NCBI RefSeq assembly: GCF_027579695.1
Contig: NC_083590.1
Coordinates: 20,342,610-20,406,609 of the forward strand
Reading direction: 5' to 3'
Origin: Neoarius graeffei
Lineage: Eukaryota; Chordata; Actinopteri; Siluriformes; Ariidae
Length of the DNA stretch: 64,000 nucleotides
The notes under the pieces were generated by a model that was given only the letters and a program-made list of their open reading frames with translations, searched no databases and was not told the origin of the DNA. Positions 10,402 through 21,969 of this stretch are shown here, piece by piece. Position numbers and translations under genes: made by a program. The stretch's first letter is position 1. Each line of letters begins with the position of its first letter.

Positions 10402-11582
10402 CTATACCTTCGGTTTCCATATCGGTCTCTGGGCCCGGCCTATCTGTTCTTTTTTCCCCCTGCTCATAAATTCAAATAACTTCTGAGGAGCGTAATTTAC
10501 CACGTTCAGGAACCTCCCAGCTGCCTCCACCACTGACTTGATATCAGACCTAGTTTCCTTACCCTTGGATACGTAAAGCACATCTACCATGAAAGCCAAG
10601 AGAGCCTCTTTTTTAATCACAATTGTGTCTGTGCCTGACGATACAAGAGAAGGTGTTGGTGCTAATACCTGGGAGCTCCCCAGTGCCTCTTTTCATACAT
10701 CTGCGCTGATAATCTTCCCCTCCACTCTTTTCAATGCTTCTGCATATAATATATTACCTTGTTCTTTTACAGTCTGAACCTGTTTCGTCTTTAGATAATG
10801 TTCACAGTCCCGAGATGAAGTAATATGATCTCCCCCCACAATTACAGCACTTCATTGTTTCAGTTTTACATTCGGAGAAGTTGTGATCTGCCCCGCATTT
10901 TCCACACCTTCGATTTCCATGACACATAGCTGCCACGTGACCAAATCTTTGGCATTTAAAGCATCATATTGGGGGCCTGACATACAGCCTTACTGGGTAC
11001 GACAGACATCCAATAAAAACTCTTGGCGGTAGTACATCATCCCCAAATGTAATCAAGATCGGAGAATCGGGATTCCCACCCTCATGGGCTTTGAATCTTT
11101 TCACTGCCATAATTCTTCCTCCCTTAATTTTCTCCAATAATTCTTTCTCTGAAATATCAGCACATACCCCATATATCACACCCTTTGTTCCTGATTTAAC
11201 CCCGGGGAGGATCTTCTCTACCTTTTTCTCAGCTACTGTGTCCATTGTCTTTGCCTTATTCAATTGCTCTGCGTTTGCACACATGATCAATAATAATCCA
11301 TTAGGTAGGATCCTGGCCTGGAACCCTTTACCTAAGGAGCTCAACAGTGAATGACACTTTAGTGGGACTTATTGACTTAAATCCACCTTTCCCATTCTGC
11401 TCTGATAATTTTAACAGGATTTTATTTTCTTCTGATGCTGGGTTAGTCATTTTCCTGACTTTGCTTTCCTCAGCTGCAACTGACCAATCTCGTTTCCTAT
11501 CAGTCTTTTTTGAATTTTTGCTTCTAACCTGTTCCCACCCTCCCTCTTTTGATTTCTCTTCTCCACCCGCGGCCGAAGCCAT
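10402..11582 (-). pseudogene. LINE ORF1 (Gag-like, CCHC knuckles), broken
   Basis: It starts at ATG 11582 (MASAAGGEEKSKEGGWEQV), a basic segment. After a frameshift near 11340 it continues with LGKGFQARILPNGLLLIMCA, KGVIYGVCADISEKELLEK and RVFIGCLSYPVRLYVRPP. In the unit 2 copy the same frame reads into CFKCQRFGHVAAMC and CGKCGADHNFSEC, two nucleic-acid-binding knuckles. The tail GKETRSDIKSVVEAAGRFL (10620-10402) closes the ORF. The early frameshift is shared with unit 2. ORF1 proteins of this kind coat LINE RNA. Confidence 0.75.
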
Positions 11583-11835
11583 GTATCTGAAGGGGTACTC
11601 CCTCCACACCCTCAGAGTATTCTTATACCTACAACTAATAAAGAGGTAAGAAAATAATAAAGAAAACAACCAAATAAACAATAATAAACTGCAAACAGAA
11701 AGACAGATTCGAACTGAGAACCATCCCCCCCATGCTATGCTATAATCAACCTGCTGTCCACCAAACCTCACACCTCCACAAACGCTATCTTGGAAAAAGA
11801 CCAACCTCCACCTCAAACACCCCCTGCAGAAAAAG

Positions 11836-12700
11836 TTACCATGTGCCTTTCGTTTAAAACCGGAAGAAAGCTAGATATACTAAACACTATCTGCTGCACT
11901 ATCATCTGAGCTCAGCTGAATGTTAATCAACAAGAACTTCATGAAAAAGTATAAAAGGCTTCTTGTGTTTTTTTTTTTTTTTTTTAATAAACACAACTTC
12001 AAGTTTTTCCTCTGATGGTCAGAGCTGAACTGGGCTACAACTACCGTATAAATTTGAATTCCCCTCCGGGGATTAATAAAGTAATTCTGATATGGGTAGA
12101 TGGCACCTGGTCCACACCAAATATTAGGGGTCTCCAGAGCATCTGAACTTTAGAGAGAGAGAGAGAGAGAGAGAGAGTGAGTGTGTGTGTGTGAGAGAGT
12201 GAGAAGTGAGTGTAAAACTTAGCTCATAGAATTTAGTGAATTTGTTCAGATTTTTTTTTTAATTAATCACGCTTATATAAGTTCTAAGAAACTCCCTAGT
12301 TCGAACCACTCCAGACCGGTAAGTGGCGGTAAATACACAATAACGTTCACTGAGAACTGATTCAATTTGAAGAAGAACTAGAAGGTAATGCACATGCGCA
12401 GAACATTCTTGCATCATATTTTTTCCTCTTTCTTTTTTTTTTTGGAAATAAACACTTTATTGAAAAAATACAAATGTACAAAACCAATACAGCAACATCA
12501 TGTTATCCTATTAAATATAGGGAAGAACAGAGAAATTATAAAAGGGAAAAATCTGATCAAAATCTAGTATAAACAACTTGTAATACAAAAATAAATTATG
12601 TACGGAATGCTGTAGTTAAAACTGTCCATGGATAGAAAGAAAAAAATGGAAAACAAGAAAACTAATAAATAAAAATAAAACATGTATACAAGGGGAAACA
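11836..12700. repeat. Repeat block B (unit 1)
   Basis: Related to block A (3170-3960) and block C (20243-20970). It shares CATGTGCCTTTCGTTT, CTATCTGCTGCACTATCATC, AACTTCATGAA, GGCGGTAAATACACAATAA and the AACACTTTATTG segment. It contains a short LINE-like tail and a GA/GT microsatellite. No gene. Confidence 0.7.
12048..12094 (+). repeat. Short non-LTR 3' tail (L2-like)
   Basis: TTCCCCTCCGGGGATTAATAAAG followed by a TTCTGAT-like end resembles the 3' terminal hairpin and tail of fish L2-type LINEs. Blocks A and C lack it; unit 2 block B has it at 41047-41093. Confidence 0.55.
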
Positions 12701-12712
12701 GTTTCTCCATCC

Positions 12713-12833
12713 ATCCATCATCTCTAGCTGCTTATCCTGTTCTACAGGGTCGCAGGCAAGCTGGAGCCTATCCCAGCTGACTACGGGCGAAAGGCGGGGT
12801 ACACCCTGGACAAGTCGCCAGGTTAGAAACAGT
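12713..12833 (-). repeat. 5'-truncated SINE fragment
   Basis: Only the 3' part of the SINE body is present. Direct repeats GAAACAGTTT flank it at ~12697 and ~12827. The rest of the gap to the MHC gene (12834-13283) shows no gene. Confidence 0.8.
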
Positions 12834-13283
12834 TTTATCTTAAAATATATTATTCACAAGCTACAGTGAACCTAAAAGGACATGTCTGTCATTATGAAAG
12901 TAAATGCAGTAGATGGTTGTTCCTGGGAGTCTAAGAAGTTAAAATATTCAGAGGTTTAAAAAAAAAAAAAAATTACTTGGATCACAATGGCCCGAGATTG
13001 TTAAAATGAGAACCGGATACGTCCGTTATTGTAAAACAAAACATCTGATTCTGATGAAGTTGTGCTAAACACTGAGAATTTGTTCGTGTGAATGGTCAAG
13101 TGATGAATACACTATGTCCGTGTCGTTTAGCTTTTGTAAACAAAAAAATTAAAATTAAAAAAAAGATTCTGATTCTTCATTTAGATTGACCTTAACGAAG
13201 AGATTTGTGCAAATATCCAAGAAGAAACAGCTAGACCTGAGGACTGTAGGAGTTCGAGATCAAGGATAGACAGCTCGATCTTC

Positions 13284-13312
13284 TCATGAGTCATCACTTT
13301 CAGTCACAGCAT
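13284..13312 (-). CDS. MHC class I-like copy 1: cytoplasmic tail exon
   Basis: Acceptor CCTCACAG, then the 29-bp terminal coding segment giving DAVTESDDS and stop. This short acidic, serine-containing tail is typical in size for fish class I tails. Unit 2 has the identical tail. Confidence 0.75.
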
Positions 13313-16300
13313 CTGTGAGGAACAACAAAAAACAGATGCAATTCATCGTGTTGAACACGGCTTGAATTGAACTGTAACAAAAGTTCAGACCTGAATAAGG
13401 TTTTACAATAATTAATTGTGGAAAATTGTGAGTAATTATTATAACACGTGTATTCAGTGTCAGTCTTTGAAAAAGGAGAGAGAATAATGAGAAACTGATC
13501 TTCGACCTTCCACACTGATACTTATTAGTTAATCAATAGGGTTTAACTGCCCACCTTTACTTTTAATGAAGCATCGTATTACAAGCCCAACTACAGTAAC
13601 CATGAAAATGAAGCCTAGTGTCATCCGAACAGGAAGCTTGAAGAGTTTCTCTTCTTTACCTACAAGTCAGAGAATATAAATGTGATCAGGCTAAGACATG
13701 GAAAGAAAAGGTCTCCTGTACTACAGTTGTGTTTGGGGGGGGGGGGGGGGGGGGGACAAAAAACAAACAAAAACGCACACAGACAAGCGTAACAACTGTA
13801 CAATTTACCTGAACACATTATTCAATGAATATAATAAACAAACTGAACATCTAACATCACACCACCATCTAAAATAACAGAGCAAAGTATTTATTATCGA
13901 TGTAATAACATATGAAGTATCGTACACCAGGACAGGATTAGACCAATATCTATATAATTGCCAGATGTAATATCCAGAGTAATAACACTGTATATACCAT
14001 ATTATCTTTATATGACATATCTCAGATTACTGTATATATTCTACCCCAGATCATAGACTGTATTAGAATAAATAATGAATATCATAGCCCAGGCCATATA
14101 AGAGATTAAAAAAAAAAAAAGACATGACATTAAATATGCAACATAATACTTTTAGTCACTGATTAAAATAAAGGTCATATTCCCAAACACAAAGATCAAA
14201 TTAATCAGGCAAATATTATTTAAAATCACATTAAAAATGAATTAATACATTTTTTAAAATTAATTTAATAACTTCATACCCCAGGTGACTGTAATATTTC
14301 CCTCAACGCTGCTGTGATACACTACACAGCTGTAGTGCTGATCTCCTGTGTTCTCCTCAGGTCTGATCACACTCCTTCTGGTCTGATATGTACCATCACC
14401 ATTAGGCAGAACATCATTCGTCTCGAGATCCTCCTGCTGTAAATCTGCCCCAATCCACTTCACCTGCACGGCTTTGGGGTAAAACCCAGTCACATGACAC
14501 GTGAGGAGAGTGGAACCAGCCCTCTGCTTCTCAAAAATCCTGACCTCTGGAGCTGAAAAACAAAAAACCCAAACAAACCCACTTATACTTCATACACACA
14601 GTATATATTCTACATAATGTATAGATAGAGAGTTAGTGATCTTTAAATGGAATATTATGTAAAGCTAATAGACCGTCTGCATAATCAGCCATGGTCAAAA
14701 AATACATTTTCTAATTTTACTATTTTTTTTTGCATTTACCGAACACTCAATGTTTCCTTTGTCATGTTTAATAAGAATAAAGAAAGCATCTTGCTTTATC
14801 TGGCCTCCACTGTGGAAAATTGTTTTGATTACAATTCAAATGCTTTTGTAAAATTGATTTCCATATAAAATAACTCCATCATGAAGAATTAAAGCCCCTC
14901 CTTCACAGATGAGTGAAAATACTGAATAAATTTCCTCTTTGATTGCTTGGGTTAAAAATGCCAAGTTATGATGACTGAACTGATTATTCACTTAAATATT
15001 AATAATATGATACATTTTGGGGATTTGATATGGCGAAATAGGACACGATGGAAAAATCAAGAACACACCGGAAAGATGAGAATAACGGCAGTAGTAAAAG
15101 AACAGCGACTGTACCGGCTGAAGGTCGCGCGGGTCTCTGCTGCGACGCACGAGCAATGGGACATCACTACCGCACCGGACGGAGCGCGAGGCAGGGGCGG
15201 GGCAAAATGACTGGCCGTAGATTCTATCAAAAGTTCGATTTAAATTGACCATGGTTGCAAAATATTGGCCAAAAATACACAAACACTACGAAATATGAAA
15301 GTAAGATGAAAAAGAAACATTCTATTGCCTTATACTGCAAGACTAAAACAAAATAAAACTGTCAAAACTCACCTTTTCAGCGATAACGTCCGAACAAATC
15401 ACCCGCGTAACAGAAAGACCGCAAATGGTAGCACGATCAACTTCTAACTGTTTGAGTGGAAAATTCCATTCTACACATGCAAATTGTTAATGTGTGTCCT
15501 TCCCCGCACACAAATAACACACTACGGTAAAAAAATAGACCACAACTCATTTTATAGCTCAGAAATTCATCCAAGACCAGCTACCATCATAACATTCTGT
15601 AAGAAACATATTCTATACCGAACTTTCAGCTTTCGTTTTAAAAAACAAAATCGCAGATTTATAACTAAATGTTTATATGGCGTAGTGATTTTAAGTTACT
15701 ACTTTTGGTGAGGTCGTGACCTTGACCCTGAGGCTTTCCGTTTAGATGAAAACACACGATCGTATTGGTTTTGCGGAAAATGGAGTTACAACGGTGATCA
15801 AATATTTTGCATGATGTTTTATTATGGTTATGATTATTCTGTGAGCGCACCAATCCTTAGGTGTATAAAGTTACAACTTAAAATACAATTAATTAGTGAT
15901 AACTGTAGACTTTTCAGTGGACTACAACCTTTTTAAGGGAATGCGATGTAGTCAACCGTTTATCATGTCCCAGATCAAGCCGCCATTTTTCCACAAATTT
16001 GCAGAATTTTTTCCAAATTCTGAATATTCACATCAAAGATTTAGTTTTATCTGTATTATTTCTTTCATCATTTTATTTAAAATTAAAACTAACATCACCA
16101 TTCAAAACCGTATAGTTTATTGACTGAGTATATTTAGTGGGGGACCCCCACAGTACCCAGTTTCTGATACAGACCCATTTTATATTTTTTATATATATAT
16201 ATGTGTGTGTGTGTGCGCGCGCGCACGCGTGTGTGTTGGAGAGAGAAGGGGGGTGTTACTTCACTCACTTGTGAAATATACTGTATATTCACCACTCAAA

Positions 16301-18953
16301 GATAATCTTCATATGTATCTGGAAGTCCCCCTAAAGCTAAGATCCTATGGGACATCCAGTTACAGATGGACAAACTGGTAATGGCTAACCAACCAGACAG
16401 GGTAGTTGTGGACAAATGAGAGAACAAGGCTGTGGTGATGGATGTGGCAATACCAAATGACAATAACATCAGGAAAAAGGAACTTGAGAAGTATCAAGGG
16501 CTAAAAGAAGAGCTAGAAACGATGTGGAAGATGTAGACAACAGTGGTCCCCATGGTGAATGAAGCCCTCAGTGCAGTGACCCCCAAACTGGGCTCCAACA
16601 GATCCCAGGAACAACATCCAAGATCTCTGTCCAGAAAAGCACAGTCCTAGGAACAGCTAAGATACTGCACAGGACACTCAAACTCCCAGGCCTCTGGTAG
16701 AGGACCCAAGCTTGAGGGGGGAAAAAGACCGCCCAAAGGAGGGACGAGGGGGGAATTTTTTTTATATATAATATACAGACATATATAAAAGCGCTGTTAG
16801 GATCAAAAGTTTAGACACAAATGATGGAGATGCTGATAACCAGATCTTACCTTTCTTCATGTTGACTGCAGGAGAATTCTCTAAGAACATCTTAAGGTGG
16901 TCAAAACAGGTCTTTTTGTAGTAAGCCATCACGCGTTCAAGCAAGATTTCATCCTTCTCCCTAATCCTTTTATATATGATGGCTTGAGGAACAGAAGGTA
17001 TGAACGTCTTACTGTCAAAATCTAAAGTTAAGAAGTCCATCCCATTGAACCCGTGGGTTAAAACTGCCTTGACTGTGCCATTTGGATAGAGGTCACAGCG
17101 ACTGCAGGCTTGATATACATTAATATCTGAAAAGGTGCCTGTAATACAGAAGAAAATCAAAAGGCAGAGGTTATCAGTGCAAGTTCACATCTGTATATAT
17201 AACTAGAAACAAAACCATGCTGCTACCTAATGGTCATTTTTAACTACAATATGAAATATGCTTAAAGTTCTGCTTAAATTATAAAATGTTAATCACATTT
17301 ACAGTCGGCCATTTCAATACTTCTCACTTAAAACCATCAATTAATATTTAAAGGATAGTCAGCTCATAGACATCCACACTGCACCTACAAAACAAATTGC
17401 TGATGAGCAACTGATTAAAGAAGACATTTTAAGAAGAAGAAGCCTTTATTTGTCACATGCACACTCAAGCACAGTGAAATTCATCCTCTGCATTCAACCC
17501 ATCTGAAGCAGTGAACACGCGTGCACACACACCTAGAGCAGTGGGCAGCCATACCACAGCACCCGGGGAGCAGCCAGGGGCCGGGTATCTTGCTCAAGGG
17601 CACTTCAGCCCAAGGCCGACCCATTTTTTAAAAACTCTCTTATTGAGGCTGACTTTTCAAGCACCGTGAGCACAGGCTAATCTACTGTAATATGTAAATT
17701 TAGGCACTGCCTAAAAGCAGAGCTCCTGCTGAGTGTAAAATGTGTTAGTAAATAATCTGATTTATTTTAAAAAGCAAATTAAAAATAAGCACTGGATAAA
17801 AACCCATTTATCTTATGTAAATAAAGATTTAAATTTTGTTGTCCGATGGTCAAGAGTTGAGATACGTTGCCTTGCACTTACAATCGGGTTCCCTGTGGTG
17901 GTACACATTCGCTCTTCATACGTATGCATGTATGTATGGATGGATGGATGTCATACGATCAAAAGCCATCAAAAATCAGGTTGATGCATTACCATATTCT
18001 CTTAAGTATGGAGCTTTGGTCCATACGCTTTGCACATGGGGAGCCCCGCTATTATTGGTGTGAGATGGAGAGAGGGGGCGGGCCTTCCAGAAAGTGTCAG
18101 TCAATATGGGAGAGTTCAAAACACCTGTGCAAATATCGATTGGCTCTTTCATATTTTGAATATGTTCGAGTATTCTCGGTGTTGAAATGCATAAAGGTTG
18201 GCAGGTCTGATAAAGACTTTTAAATACAGGGTTAGTCAAAATTATGTTAACACTTAAATGGTAGAAACCAATCGGATCTGGAGTGGAAGTTCATCAATGG
18301 CGTACTGCTGCACCATATGTAAGTAGACGTCTAACTTCACTGCTGGGGTGACAAAAAAGTAGGGACCAATTATGCCAGCAGTGGTCACGGCGCACCAAAC
18401 ATTCAGGAGAAAAATAATCCATTAGTGTTAACATAATTTTGATTAGCCCTGTATTTAATTTTTGGCATTTTTTCATCTCACCACTCATCCACACTCCCTA
18501 CAATTCCTGAATATTTCTGGACTACATGGTGCTTGAAATTTAAGATAAAGTGCAATTCATTAAAATTTCTATAAGGACAAGCAAACTGTGTTAATACAGG
18601 TCTCATGTGTTGAACTTGCAATGTTCTTATATTTGTCAAATCAGCAGTGTTGATGAACAAAGCCTATAGTTGCCTTACTGTTACAGAAAAACATGAAGTA
18701 CCTGTGAGATTGAACTGCTTGATGGCTGTTTGGAGTGCTTCAGACATAAGTTTCTGGTTGTACTGTGTTAAAAAACTCATCTCTTTCCAGTGCTGACAAG
18801 CTGTGGTGCTGAGCCAATCGGGACATGGTGCTGTTGAATGCATGTTGCTGTCATAGTAAAAGACAGTGGCATCATTTACAGTGACTCTTTTTATGTAACG
18901 GGGAAGGCCGAGGCCTTCAGAGCTGAGGCAATAGCCAATGATGGAATTAACGT
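13284..18953 (-). CDS. MHC class I-like alpha chain, copy 1 (leader exon not found)
   Basis: Five exons on the minus strand: alpha1 18953-18702, alpha2 17138-16851, alpha3 14552-14280, transmembrane 13659-13555 and tail 13312-13284. Every junction has AG/GT sites and phase 1, as in class I genes, and the joined frame is open to a TGA at 13284-13286. The product would be a type I membrane glycoprotein with a two-domain groove on an Ig-like domain, normally paired with beta2-microglobulin. By eye alignment, classical peptide-anchoring positions near the alpha2 helix (K146, W147, W167, Y171) are replaced, suggesting a non-classical role. Sequons NLT, NGT and NIT are present. A divergent teleost lineage such as L-type is possible but unproven. 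The signal-peptide exon should lie to the right of 18953. Introns hold transposon fragments. Confidence 0.85.
13555..13659 (-). CDS. MHC class I-like copy 1: transmembrane exon
   Basis: A 105-bp exon encoding a GKEEKLFKLPV linker and the hydrophobic segment TLGFIFMVTVVGLVI, followed by a basic stop-transfer RCFIKSK. Acceptor TTGTAG and donor GTGGGC. Unit 2 differs at a few residues within the membrane segment. Confidence 0.82.
14280..14552 (-). CDS. MHC class I-like copy 1: alpha3 Ig C1 domain exon
   Basis: A 273-bp exon with the C1-set hallmarks STLLTCHVTGFYP and YSCVVYH, whose two cysteines form the Ig disulfide. It also has LPNGDGTYQTRRSVI and VTVTWG at the end. Acceptor TTTTTCAG, donor GTATGA. 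The exon would bind beta2-microglobulin in a normal class I molecule. Confidence 0.92.
16188..16240 (+). repeat. AT/GT/GC microsatellite
   Basis: Runs of TA, GT and GC. At the matching place in unit 2 the repeat is expanded and holds more than 3 kb of inserted DNA (45129-48443). Confidence 0.85.
16325..16700 (+). pseudogene. Non-LTR reverse transcriptase C-terminal fragment
   Basis: Broken frames read ILWDIQLQMDKLVMANQPD, then KGLKEELETMWKM-like and PKLGSNRSQEQ-like pieces. These match the familiar C-terminal end of a fish LINE RT, with a run like MANQPD, KYQGLKEELE and VTPKLG. Stops and indels are frequent, and the conserved palm is absent. The unit 2 copy (48522-48905) retains a small segment deleted here. 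It sits in the MHC intron in opposite orientation to the gene. Confidence 0.6.
16851..17138 (-). CDS. MHC class I-like copy 1: alpha2 exon
   Basis: A 288-bp exon. Features are NVYQACSRCDLYPNGTVK, THGFNGMDFLTLDFDSKTF, SVPQAIIYKR and AYYKKTCFDHLKMFLENSPA, with the cysteine pair (CSRC and KTCF) expected for the alpha2 disulfide. Acceptor ATTACAG and donor GTAAGA. Confidence 0.9.
17139..18701 (-). other. Intron alpha1-alpha2, copy 1
   Basis: Holds one SINE tail fragment; the remainder shows no supported gene. In unit 2 the same intron has gained Tc1-like, TTAA and hAT insertions, growing to about 6 kb. Confidence 0.6.
17428..17625 (-). repeat. 5'-truncated SINE/LINE tail
   Basis: The minus strand reads a fish repeat tail (CACTGCTTCAGATGGGTT, AATTTCACTGTGCTTGA, AATAAAGGCTTCTTCTTC). 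The same tail ends the SINE at 21551-21876. The unit 2 copy is 52500-52690. Confidence 0.7.
18702..18953 (-). CDS. MHC class I-like copy 1: alpha1 exon
   Basis: A 252-bp exon beginning with a split codon (D) and reading VNSIIGYCLSSEGLGLPRYI, VFYYDSNMHSTAPCPDWL and FLTQYNQKLMSEALQTAIKQ, then the NLT sequon. The layout matches the alpha1 beta-sheet plus helix. Acceptor GTTGCAG and donor GTACTT. Confidence 0.88.
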
Positions 18954-19914
18954 CTGCAACATAATAAAAACAGGGAGTTAGAGATCATCTGAGTTTGCAG
19001 ATACTTTCTGCTCTGATTCAAAAGGTCTTTGTTCAAAGGTTTCCACCTATTATATACTTTGCCATATAAACTTTAACAAAACATCCATATATTGTAACAA
19101 AATGACGTGGAAATTCTTTTAAGGTGATTTTTTTTGGTTTTGCATTGGTGTCTGTCTACTGAGATTACATTGTGTAATCAACATGCTGATAAAAACCGTC
19201 AGTCTGTTTAACAGTGTCTAAAACCTTCCTAGCTAAAGTGTGCTTTTCTCATGATTTGATCAGGTTTTTGGAGAGTTACATGATGTAACAACACAATCAA
19301 TAATAATCATCATAATCAGACAGTGAATGGCCACTTTGCTCCTGTGCCAACACGTCATCATCAGAACAGAGAAGAGCATCGACACACACTGTACAGACGA
19401 CTGTTTTGGGATGCGTTGGAAACACATAATAAGCTACAGCTCCGGCAGCTGCCACTTCCTGTGTTCATGTATATTCTTTAAATGTTATTCTCGGTGATTT
19501 TGTCATGAAATTTTGTCTTATTTAGTCTTGTAACTAAACCATTCAAGCACTAAAACATGCTGTGACATTTCTTTGACAGTCGAAAAGGCAAAAAGAAATT
19601 AAGTTTATTCATTTCTCTGATAGAAAGCTGTGCCTGTTTGTAACTGGTGTGATTATCAGATTATTAAAATGGCATAAAGTCAACAGGAAAACCATTACAA
19701 CTAACATCATATTTATTAAAAGAAATAATATAGTCATTGTTTGGAGGGTGTCAAAACTTTTGGAGTCAACTGATGGCTGGGTTACTGAACAACTTGTCTG
19801 TTTAAACAGTAACAAATTATTTAATAAACAAATAGAGCAAAGAGAAAATGATGACTCCCTGCAGTGCAGACTGAAATAAATTACTGTATTAAACAGTGAT
19901 GCATGGTATGGCCC
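18954..19914. other. 5' flank of MHC copy 1, no firm gene
   Basis: No convincing leader exon. A minus-strand ATG at 19380 begins MLFSVLMMTCW, is conserved in unit 2 (~59963) and is a weak candidate lacking a clear phase-1 donor. Otherwise AT-rich and unassigned. Confidence 0.5.
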
Positions 19915-21300
19915 ATCCTGCCCTGTGTGTTTATTACTGCATTAACTGTCTGGTGATGCACAAACAAACCAGCTTTTTGCACACATTTAAATGATTTTAG
20001 TTCCCCACACTCAGATTTATTTGGTAGAACGCAGTGTTTATATGATGGGCATTTACACTGTAAATTACAAACATTCTCCCTATAACAAAAACACAGCTAG
20101 TTTTAAAAAGTCTCCACAAAACCAACACTTACCACAACACGACTGCTGGGGAAGTAAGAAGAAGACTATTGTATAAATAATCTTTGCTTTCCACATTTTC
20201 AAGCAATTTCTTCACATTGTAGCAGAGGAAAAAAAAAAAGAGAGACCATGTGCCTTTCGTTTGAAACCAGAAATGAAAGTTAGACGTCACTTCCGCTCAA
20301 CTGAATGTTAATCAGCAAGAACTTCATGAACAAGTATAAATGCTGTGTGTGTGTGTGTGTTTTTAAACACAACTTCAAGTTTTTCTTCTGATGGTCAGAG
20401 CTGAACTGGGCCAGAACTAATATATTTGTGTGTGTGTAAAATACTTAGTTGATAGAATTTAGTGAATTTGTTTTGATTTTTTTTAATTAATCACGTTTAC
20501 ATGCGAGTTCTTCCTTAGAACCTCCTTTGTTTGCGCCACTCCAGACCGGTAGGTGGTGGTAAATACACAATAATGTCCCCTGACTCAGGGGGACTCAGGT
20601 TCTCAGGGGCCCTGAGAACCTCTTCAATTCGAAGAAGAACTAGAAGATAATGCACATGCGCAAAACATTATTGCATTATGCATTCTCTCTATTTTTTTGA
20701 AATAACACTTTATTGAAAAAACACAAACGTACAAAACCAATATGGCAGCATCATGTTATCATCCTATTAAATATAGAGAACATAATTTATCAAGGTGAAC
20801 AATCTAATCAAACTCTAGTATAAACAACTTAAGACAAAATCGAAAATAAATTATGTAGGAAATAGTGTAGTTAAAGATGTCCATGGATCGCAAGAAAAAA
20901 AGGAAACCAAGTAAACAAGCAAGAAAACTAATAATAAATTAAAATAAAAAACATACATACAAGGGGAAACAGTTCTCAGTTATCTAATTCAGTGGGAATT
21001 TTTTTTTTTAAATATCATACAATTTTTCTGCTTTTGCTCCTTTTTAAAAAAAATTAAGACAGATAGATAGAAAGGAAGAAGAGACATATGAAAGAGAAAG
21101 ATACACTAAGAAAAAACTGAAATAATCTCAGTCGAAATTATAGTAGTAAAAGAGCCGTTCAAAAAATGATCAGAGACTGGACTGGACAAAAACAATAACA
21201 GTGAAGGGGAGTGCTATAAAGATATGTAAGGAATGTGAGTAAAGGTGAGAAAATAAGAGGAGGTAATGAAAAGGAAAAAAAGTCAGGTGATACTTTTCTT
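19915..21300. repeat. Repeat block C (unit 1)
   Basis: Homologous to block A but without the hAT insertion, making it the older arrangement at that site. It carries TTTTAAAAAGTCTCCAC, GGTGGTGGTAAATACACAAT and the AACACTTTATTG segment. No ORF of note. It lies on the 5' side of the MHC gene, whereas A and B lie 3'. Confidence 0.7.
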
Positions 21301-21550
21301 GGGGCAAATTTGATCGGATACGACAGTTTAACACAGAAGCCAAATACACGCGATGGGAGTGGTAAGATGGTGGCCAGATGGCTGCTCTCATCTCTTCAGT
21401 GAGGAATAGGCTATGAGCTCTCCAGATTTTATATCGAGCTCAATGGGATACCCCCATGTCTTAAATAAAGTAACTAAGTTGATAGAATTTAGTGAATTAA
21501 TTTGTTTGTGTTTTGATTAATCACGCTTATGTAAGTTCTTTCTAGGAAAT

Positions 21551-21876
21551 GCTGGGGCAGTATGGTGGCGTAACCGCATGGTTGCCTCACAGCAAGAAGT
21601 TTCTGGGTTCGAGCCCAGCGGCCAGCAGGGGCCTTTCTGTGTGGGTTTCCTCTGGGTGCTCTGGTTTCCCCCACAGTCCAAAGACATGCGGTTAGGTTAA
21701 ATATGGGATGGCCTTGAGTGAGGCACCTAATTCCCAACTGCTCCCCGGGCGCTGTTAGCATGGCTGCCCACTGCTCTGGGTATGTGTGTGCTCATTGCTC
21801 ACGTGTGTGTTCACTGCTTCAGATGGGTTAAACACAGATAGGAAATTCACAAGCGCTTGATGAATAAAGTTGTTCT
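21551..21876 (+). repeat. tRNA-derived SINE, second family
   Basis: A plus-strand head GGTGGCGTAACCGCATGG with a box B-like GGGTTCGAGCCC, then the SINE body and a tail ending near AATAAAGTTGTTCTTAG. The unit 2 copy is at 63308-63634. Confidence 0.75.
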
Positions 21877-21969
21877 TAGTTTGCAGCACTCCAGACCGCT
21901 AGGTGGCGGCAAATACACTATAGCCTGAGAACTGCTTCAAGTCGAAGAGCTACAAGATAAACACGTACT

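Larger units (their letters stand above)
9970..11821 (-). mobile_element. I/Jockey-type LINE, 5' half (ORF1 plus endonuclease start)
   Basis: Oriented leftwards, with its 5' end near 11821 next to block B and ORF1 with CCHC knuckles at 11582-10402. The start of ORF2 (apurinic-like endonuclease) begins at 10392 and is cut by the Gypsy LTR at 9969. The reverse transcriptase part is not adjacent. The copy in unit 2 (38675-40840) has the same structure with a later SINE insertion. Confidence 0.78.
14553..16850 (-). other. Intron alpha2-alpha3, copy 1
   Basis: Contains a CpG-rich stretch (15030-15240) with an unconvincing ORF, AT-rich unassigned DNA shared with unit 2, a mixed AT/GT/GC microsatellite (16188-16240) and a LINE RT fragment (16325-16700). 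No additional exon was recognised. Confidence 0.6.

Noticed and set aside
14280-14552. Reading the Ig C1 exon as MHC class II
   Set aside because: The upstream exons show class I alpha1/alpha2 features, including the alpha2 cysteine pair and class I exon order and phase.
15048-15248. Basic 66-codon ORF in the MHC intron (also 44003-44203)
   Set aside because: Conserved only as part of the duplication, with no known domain and no splice logic; treated as intronic CpG-rich DNA.
19609-19815. Hydrophobic minus-strand ORF as the MHC leader
   Set aside because: The hydrophobic stretch (ILFLLINMMLVVMVFLL) is internal to a longer frame, is not well preserved in unit 2 and has no phase-1 donor.
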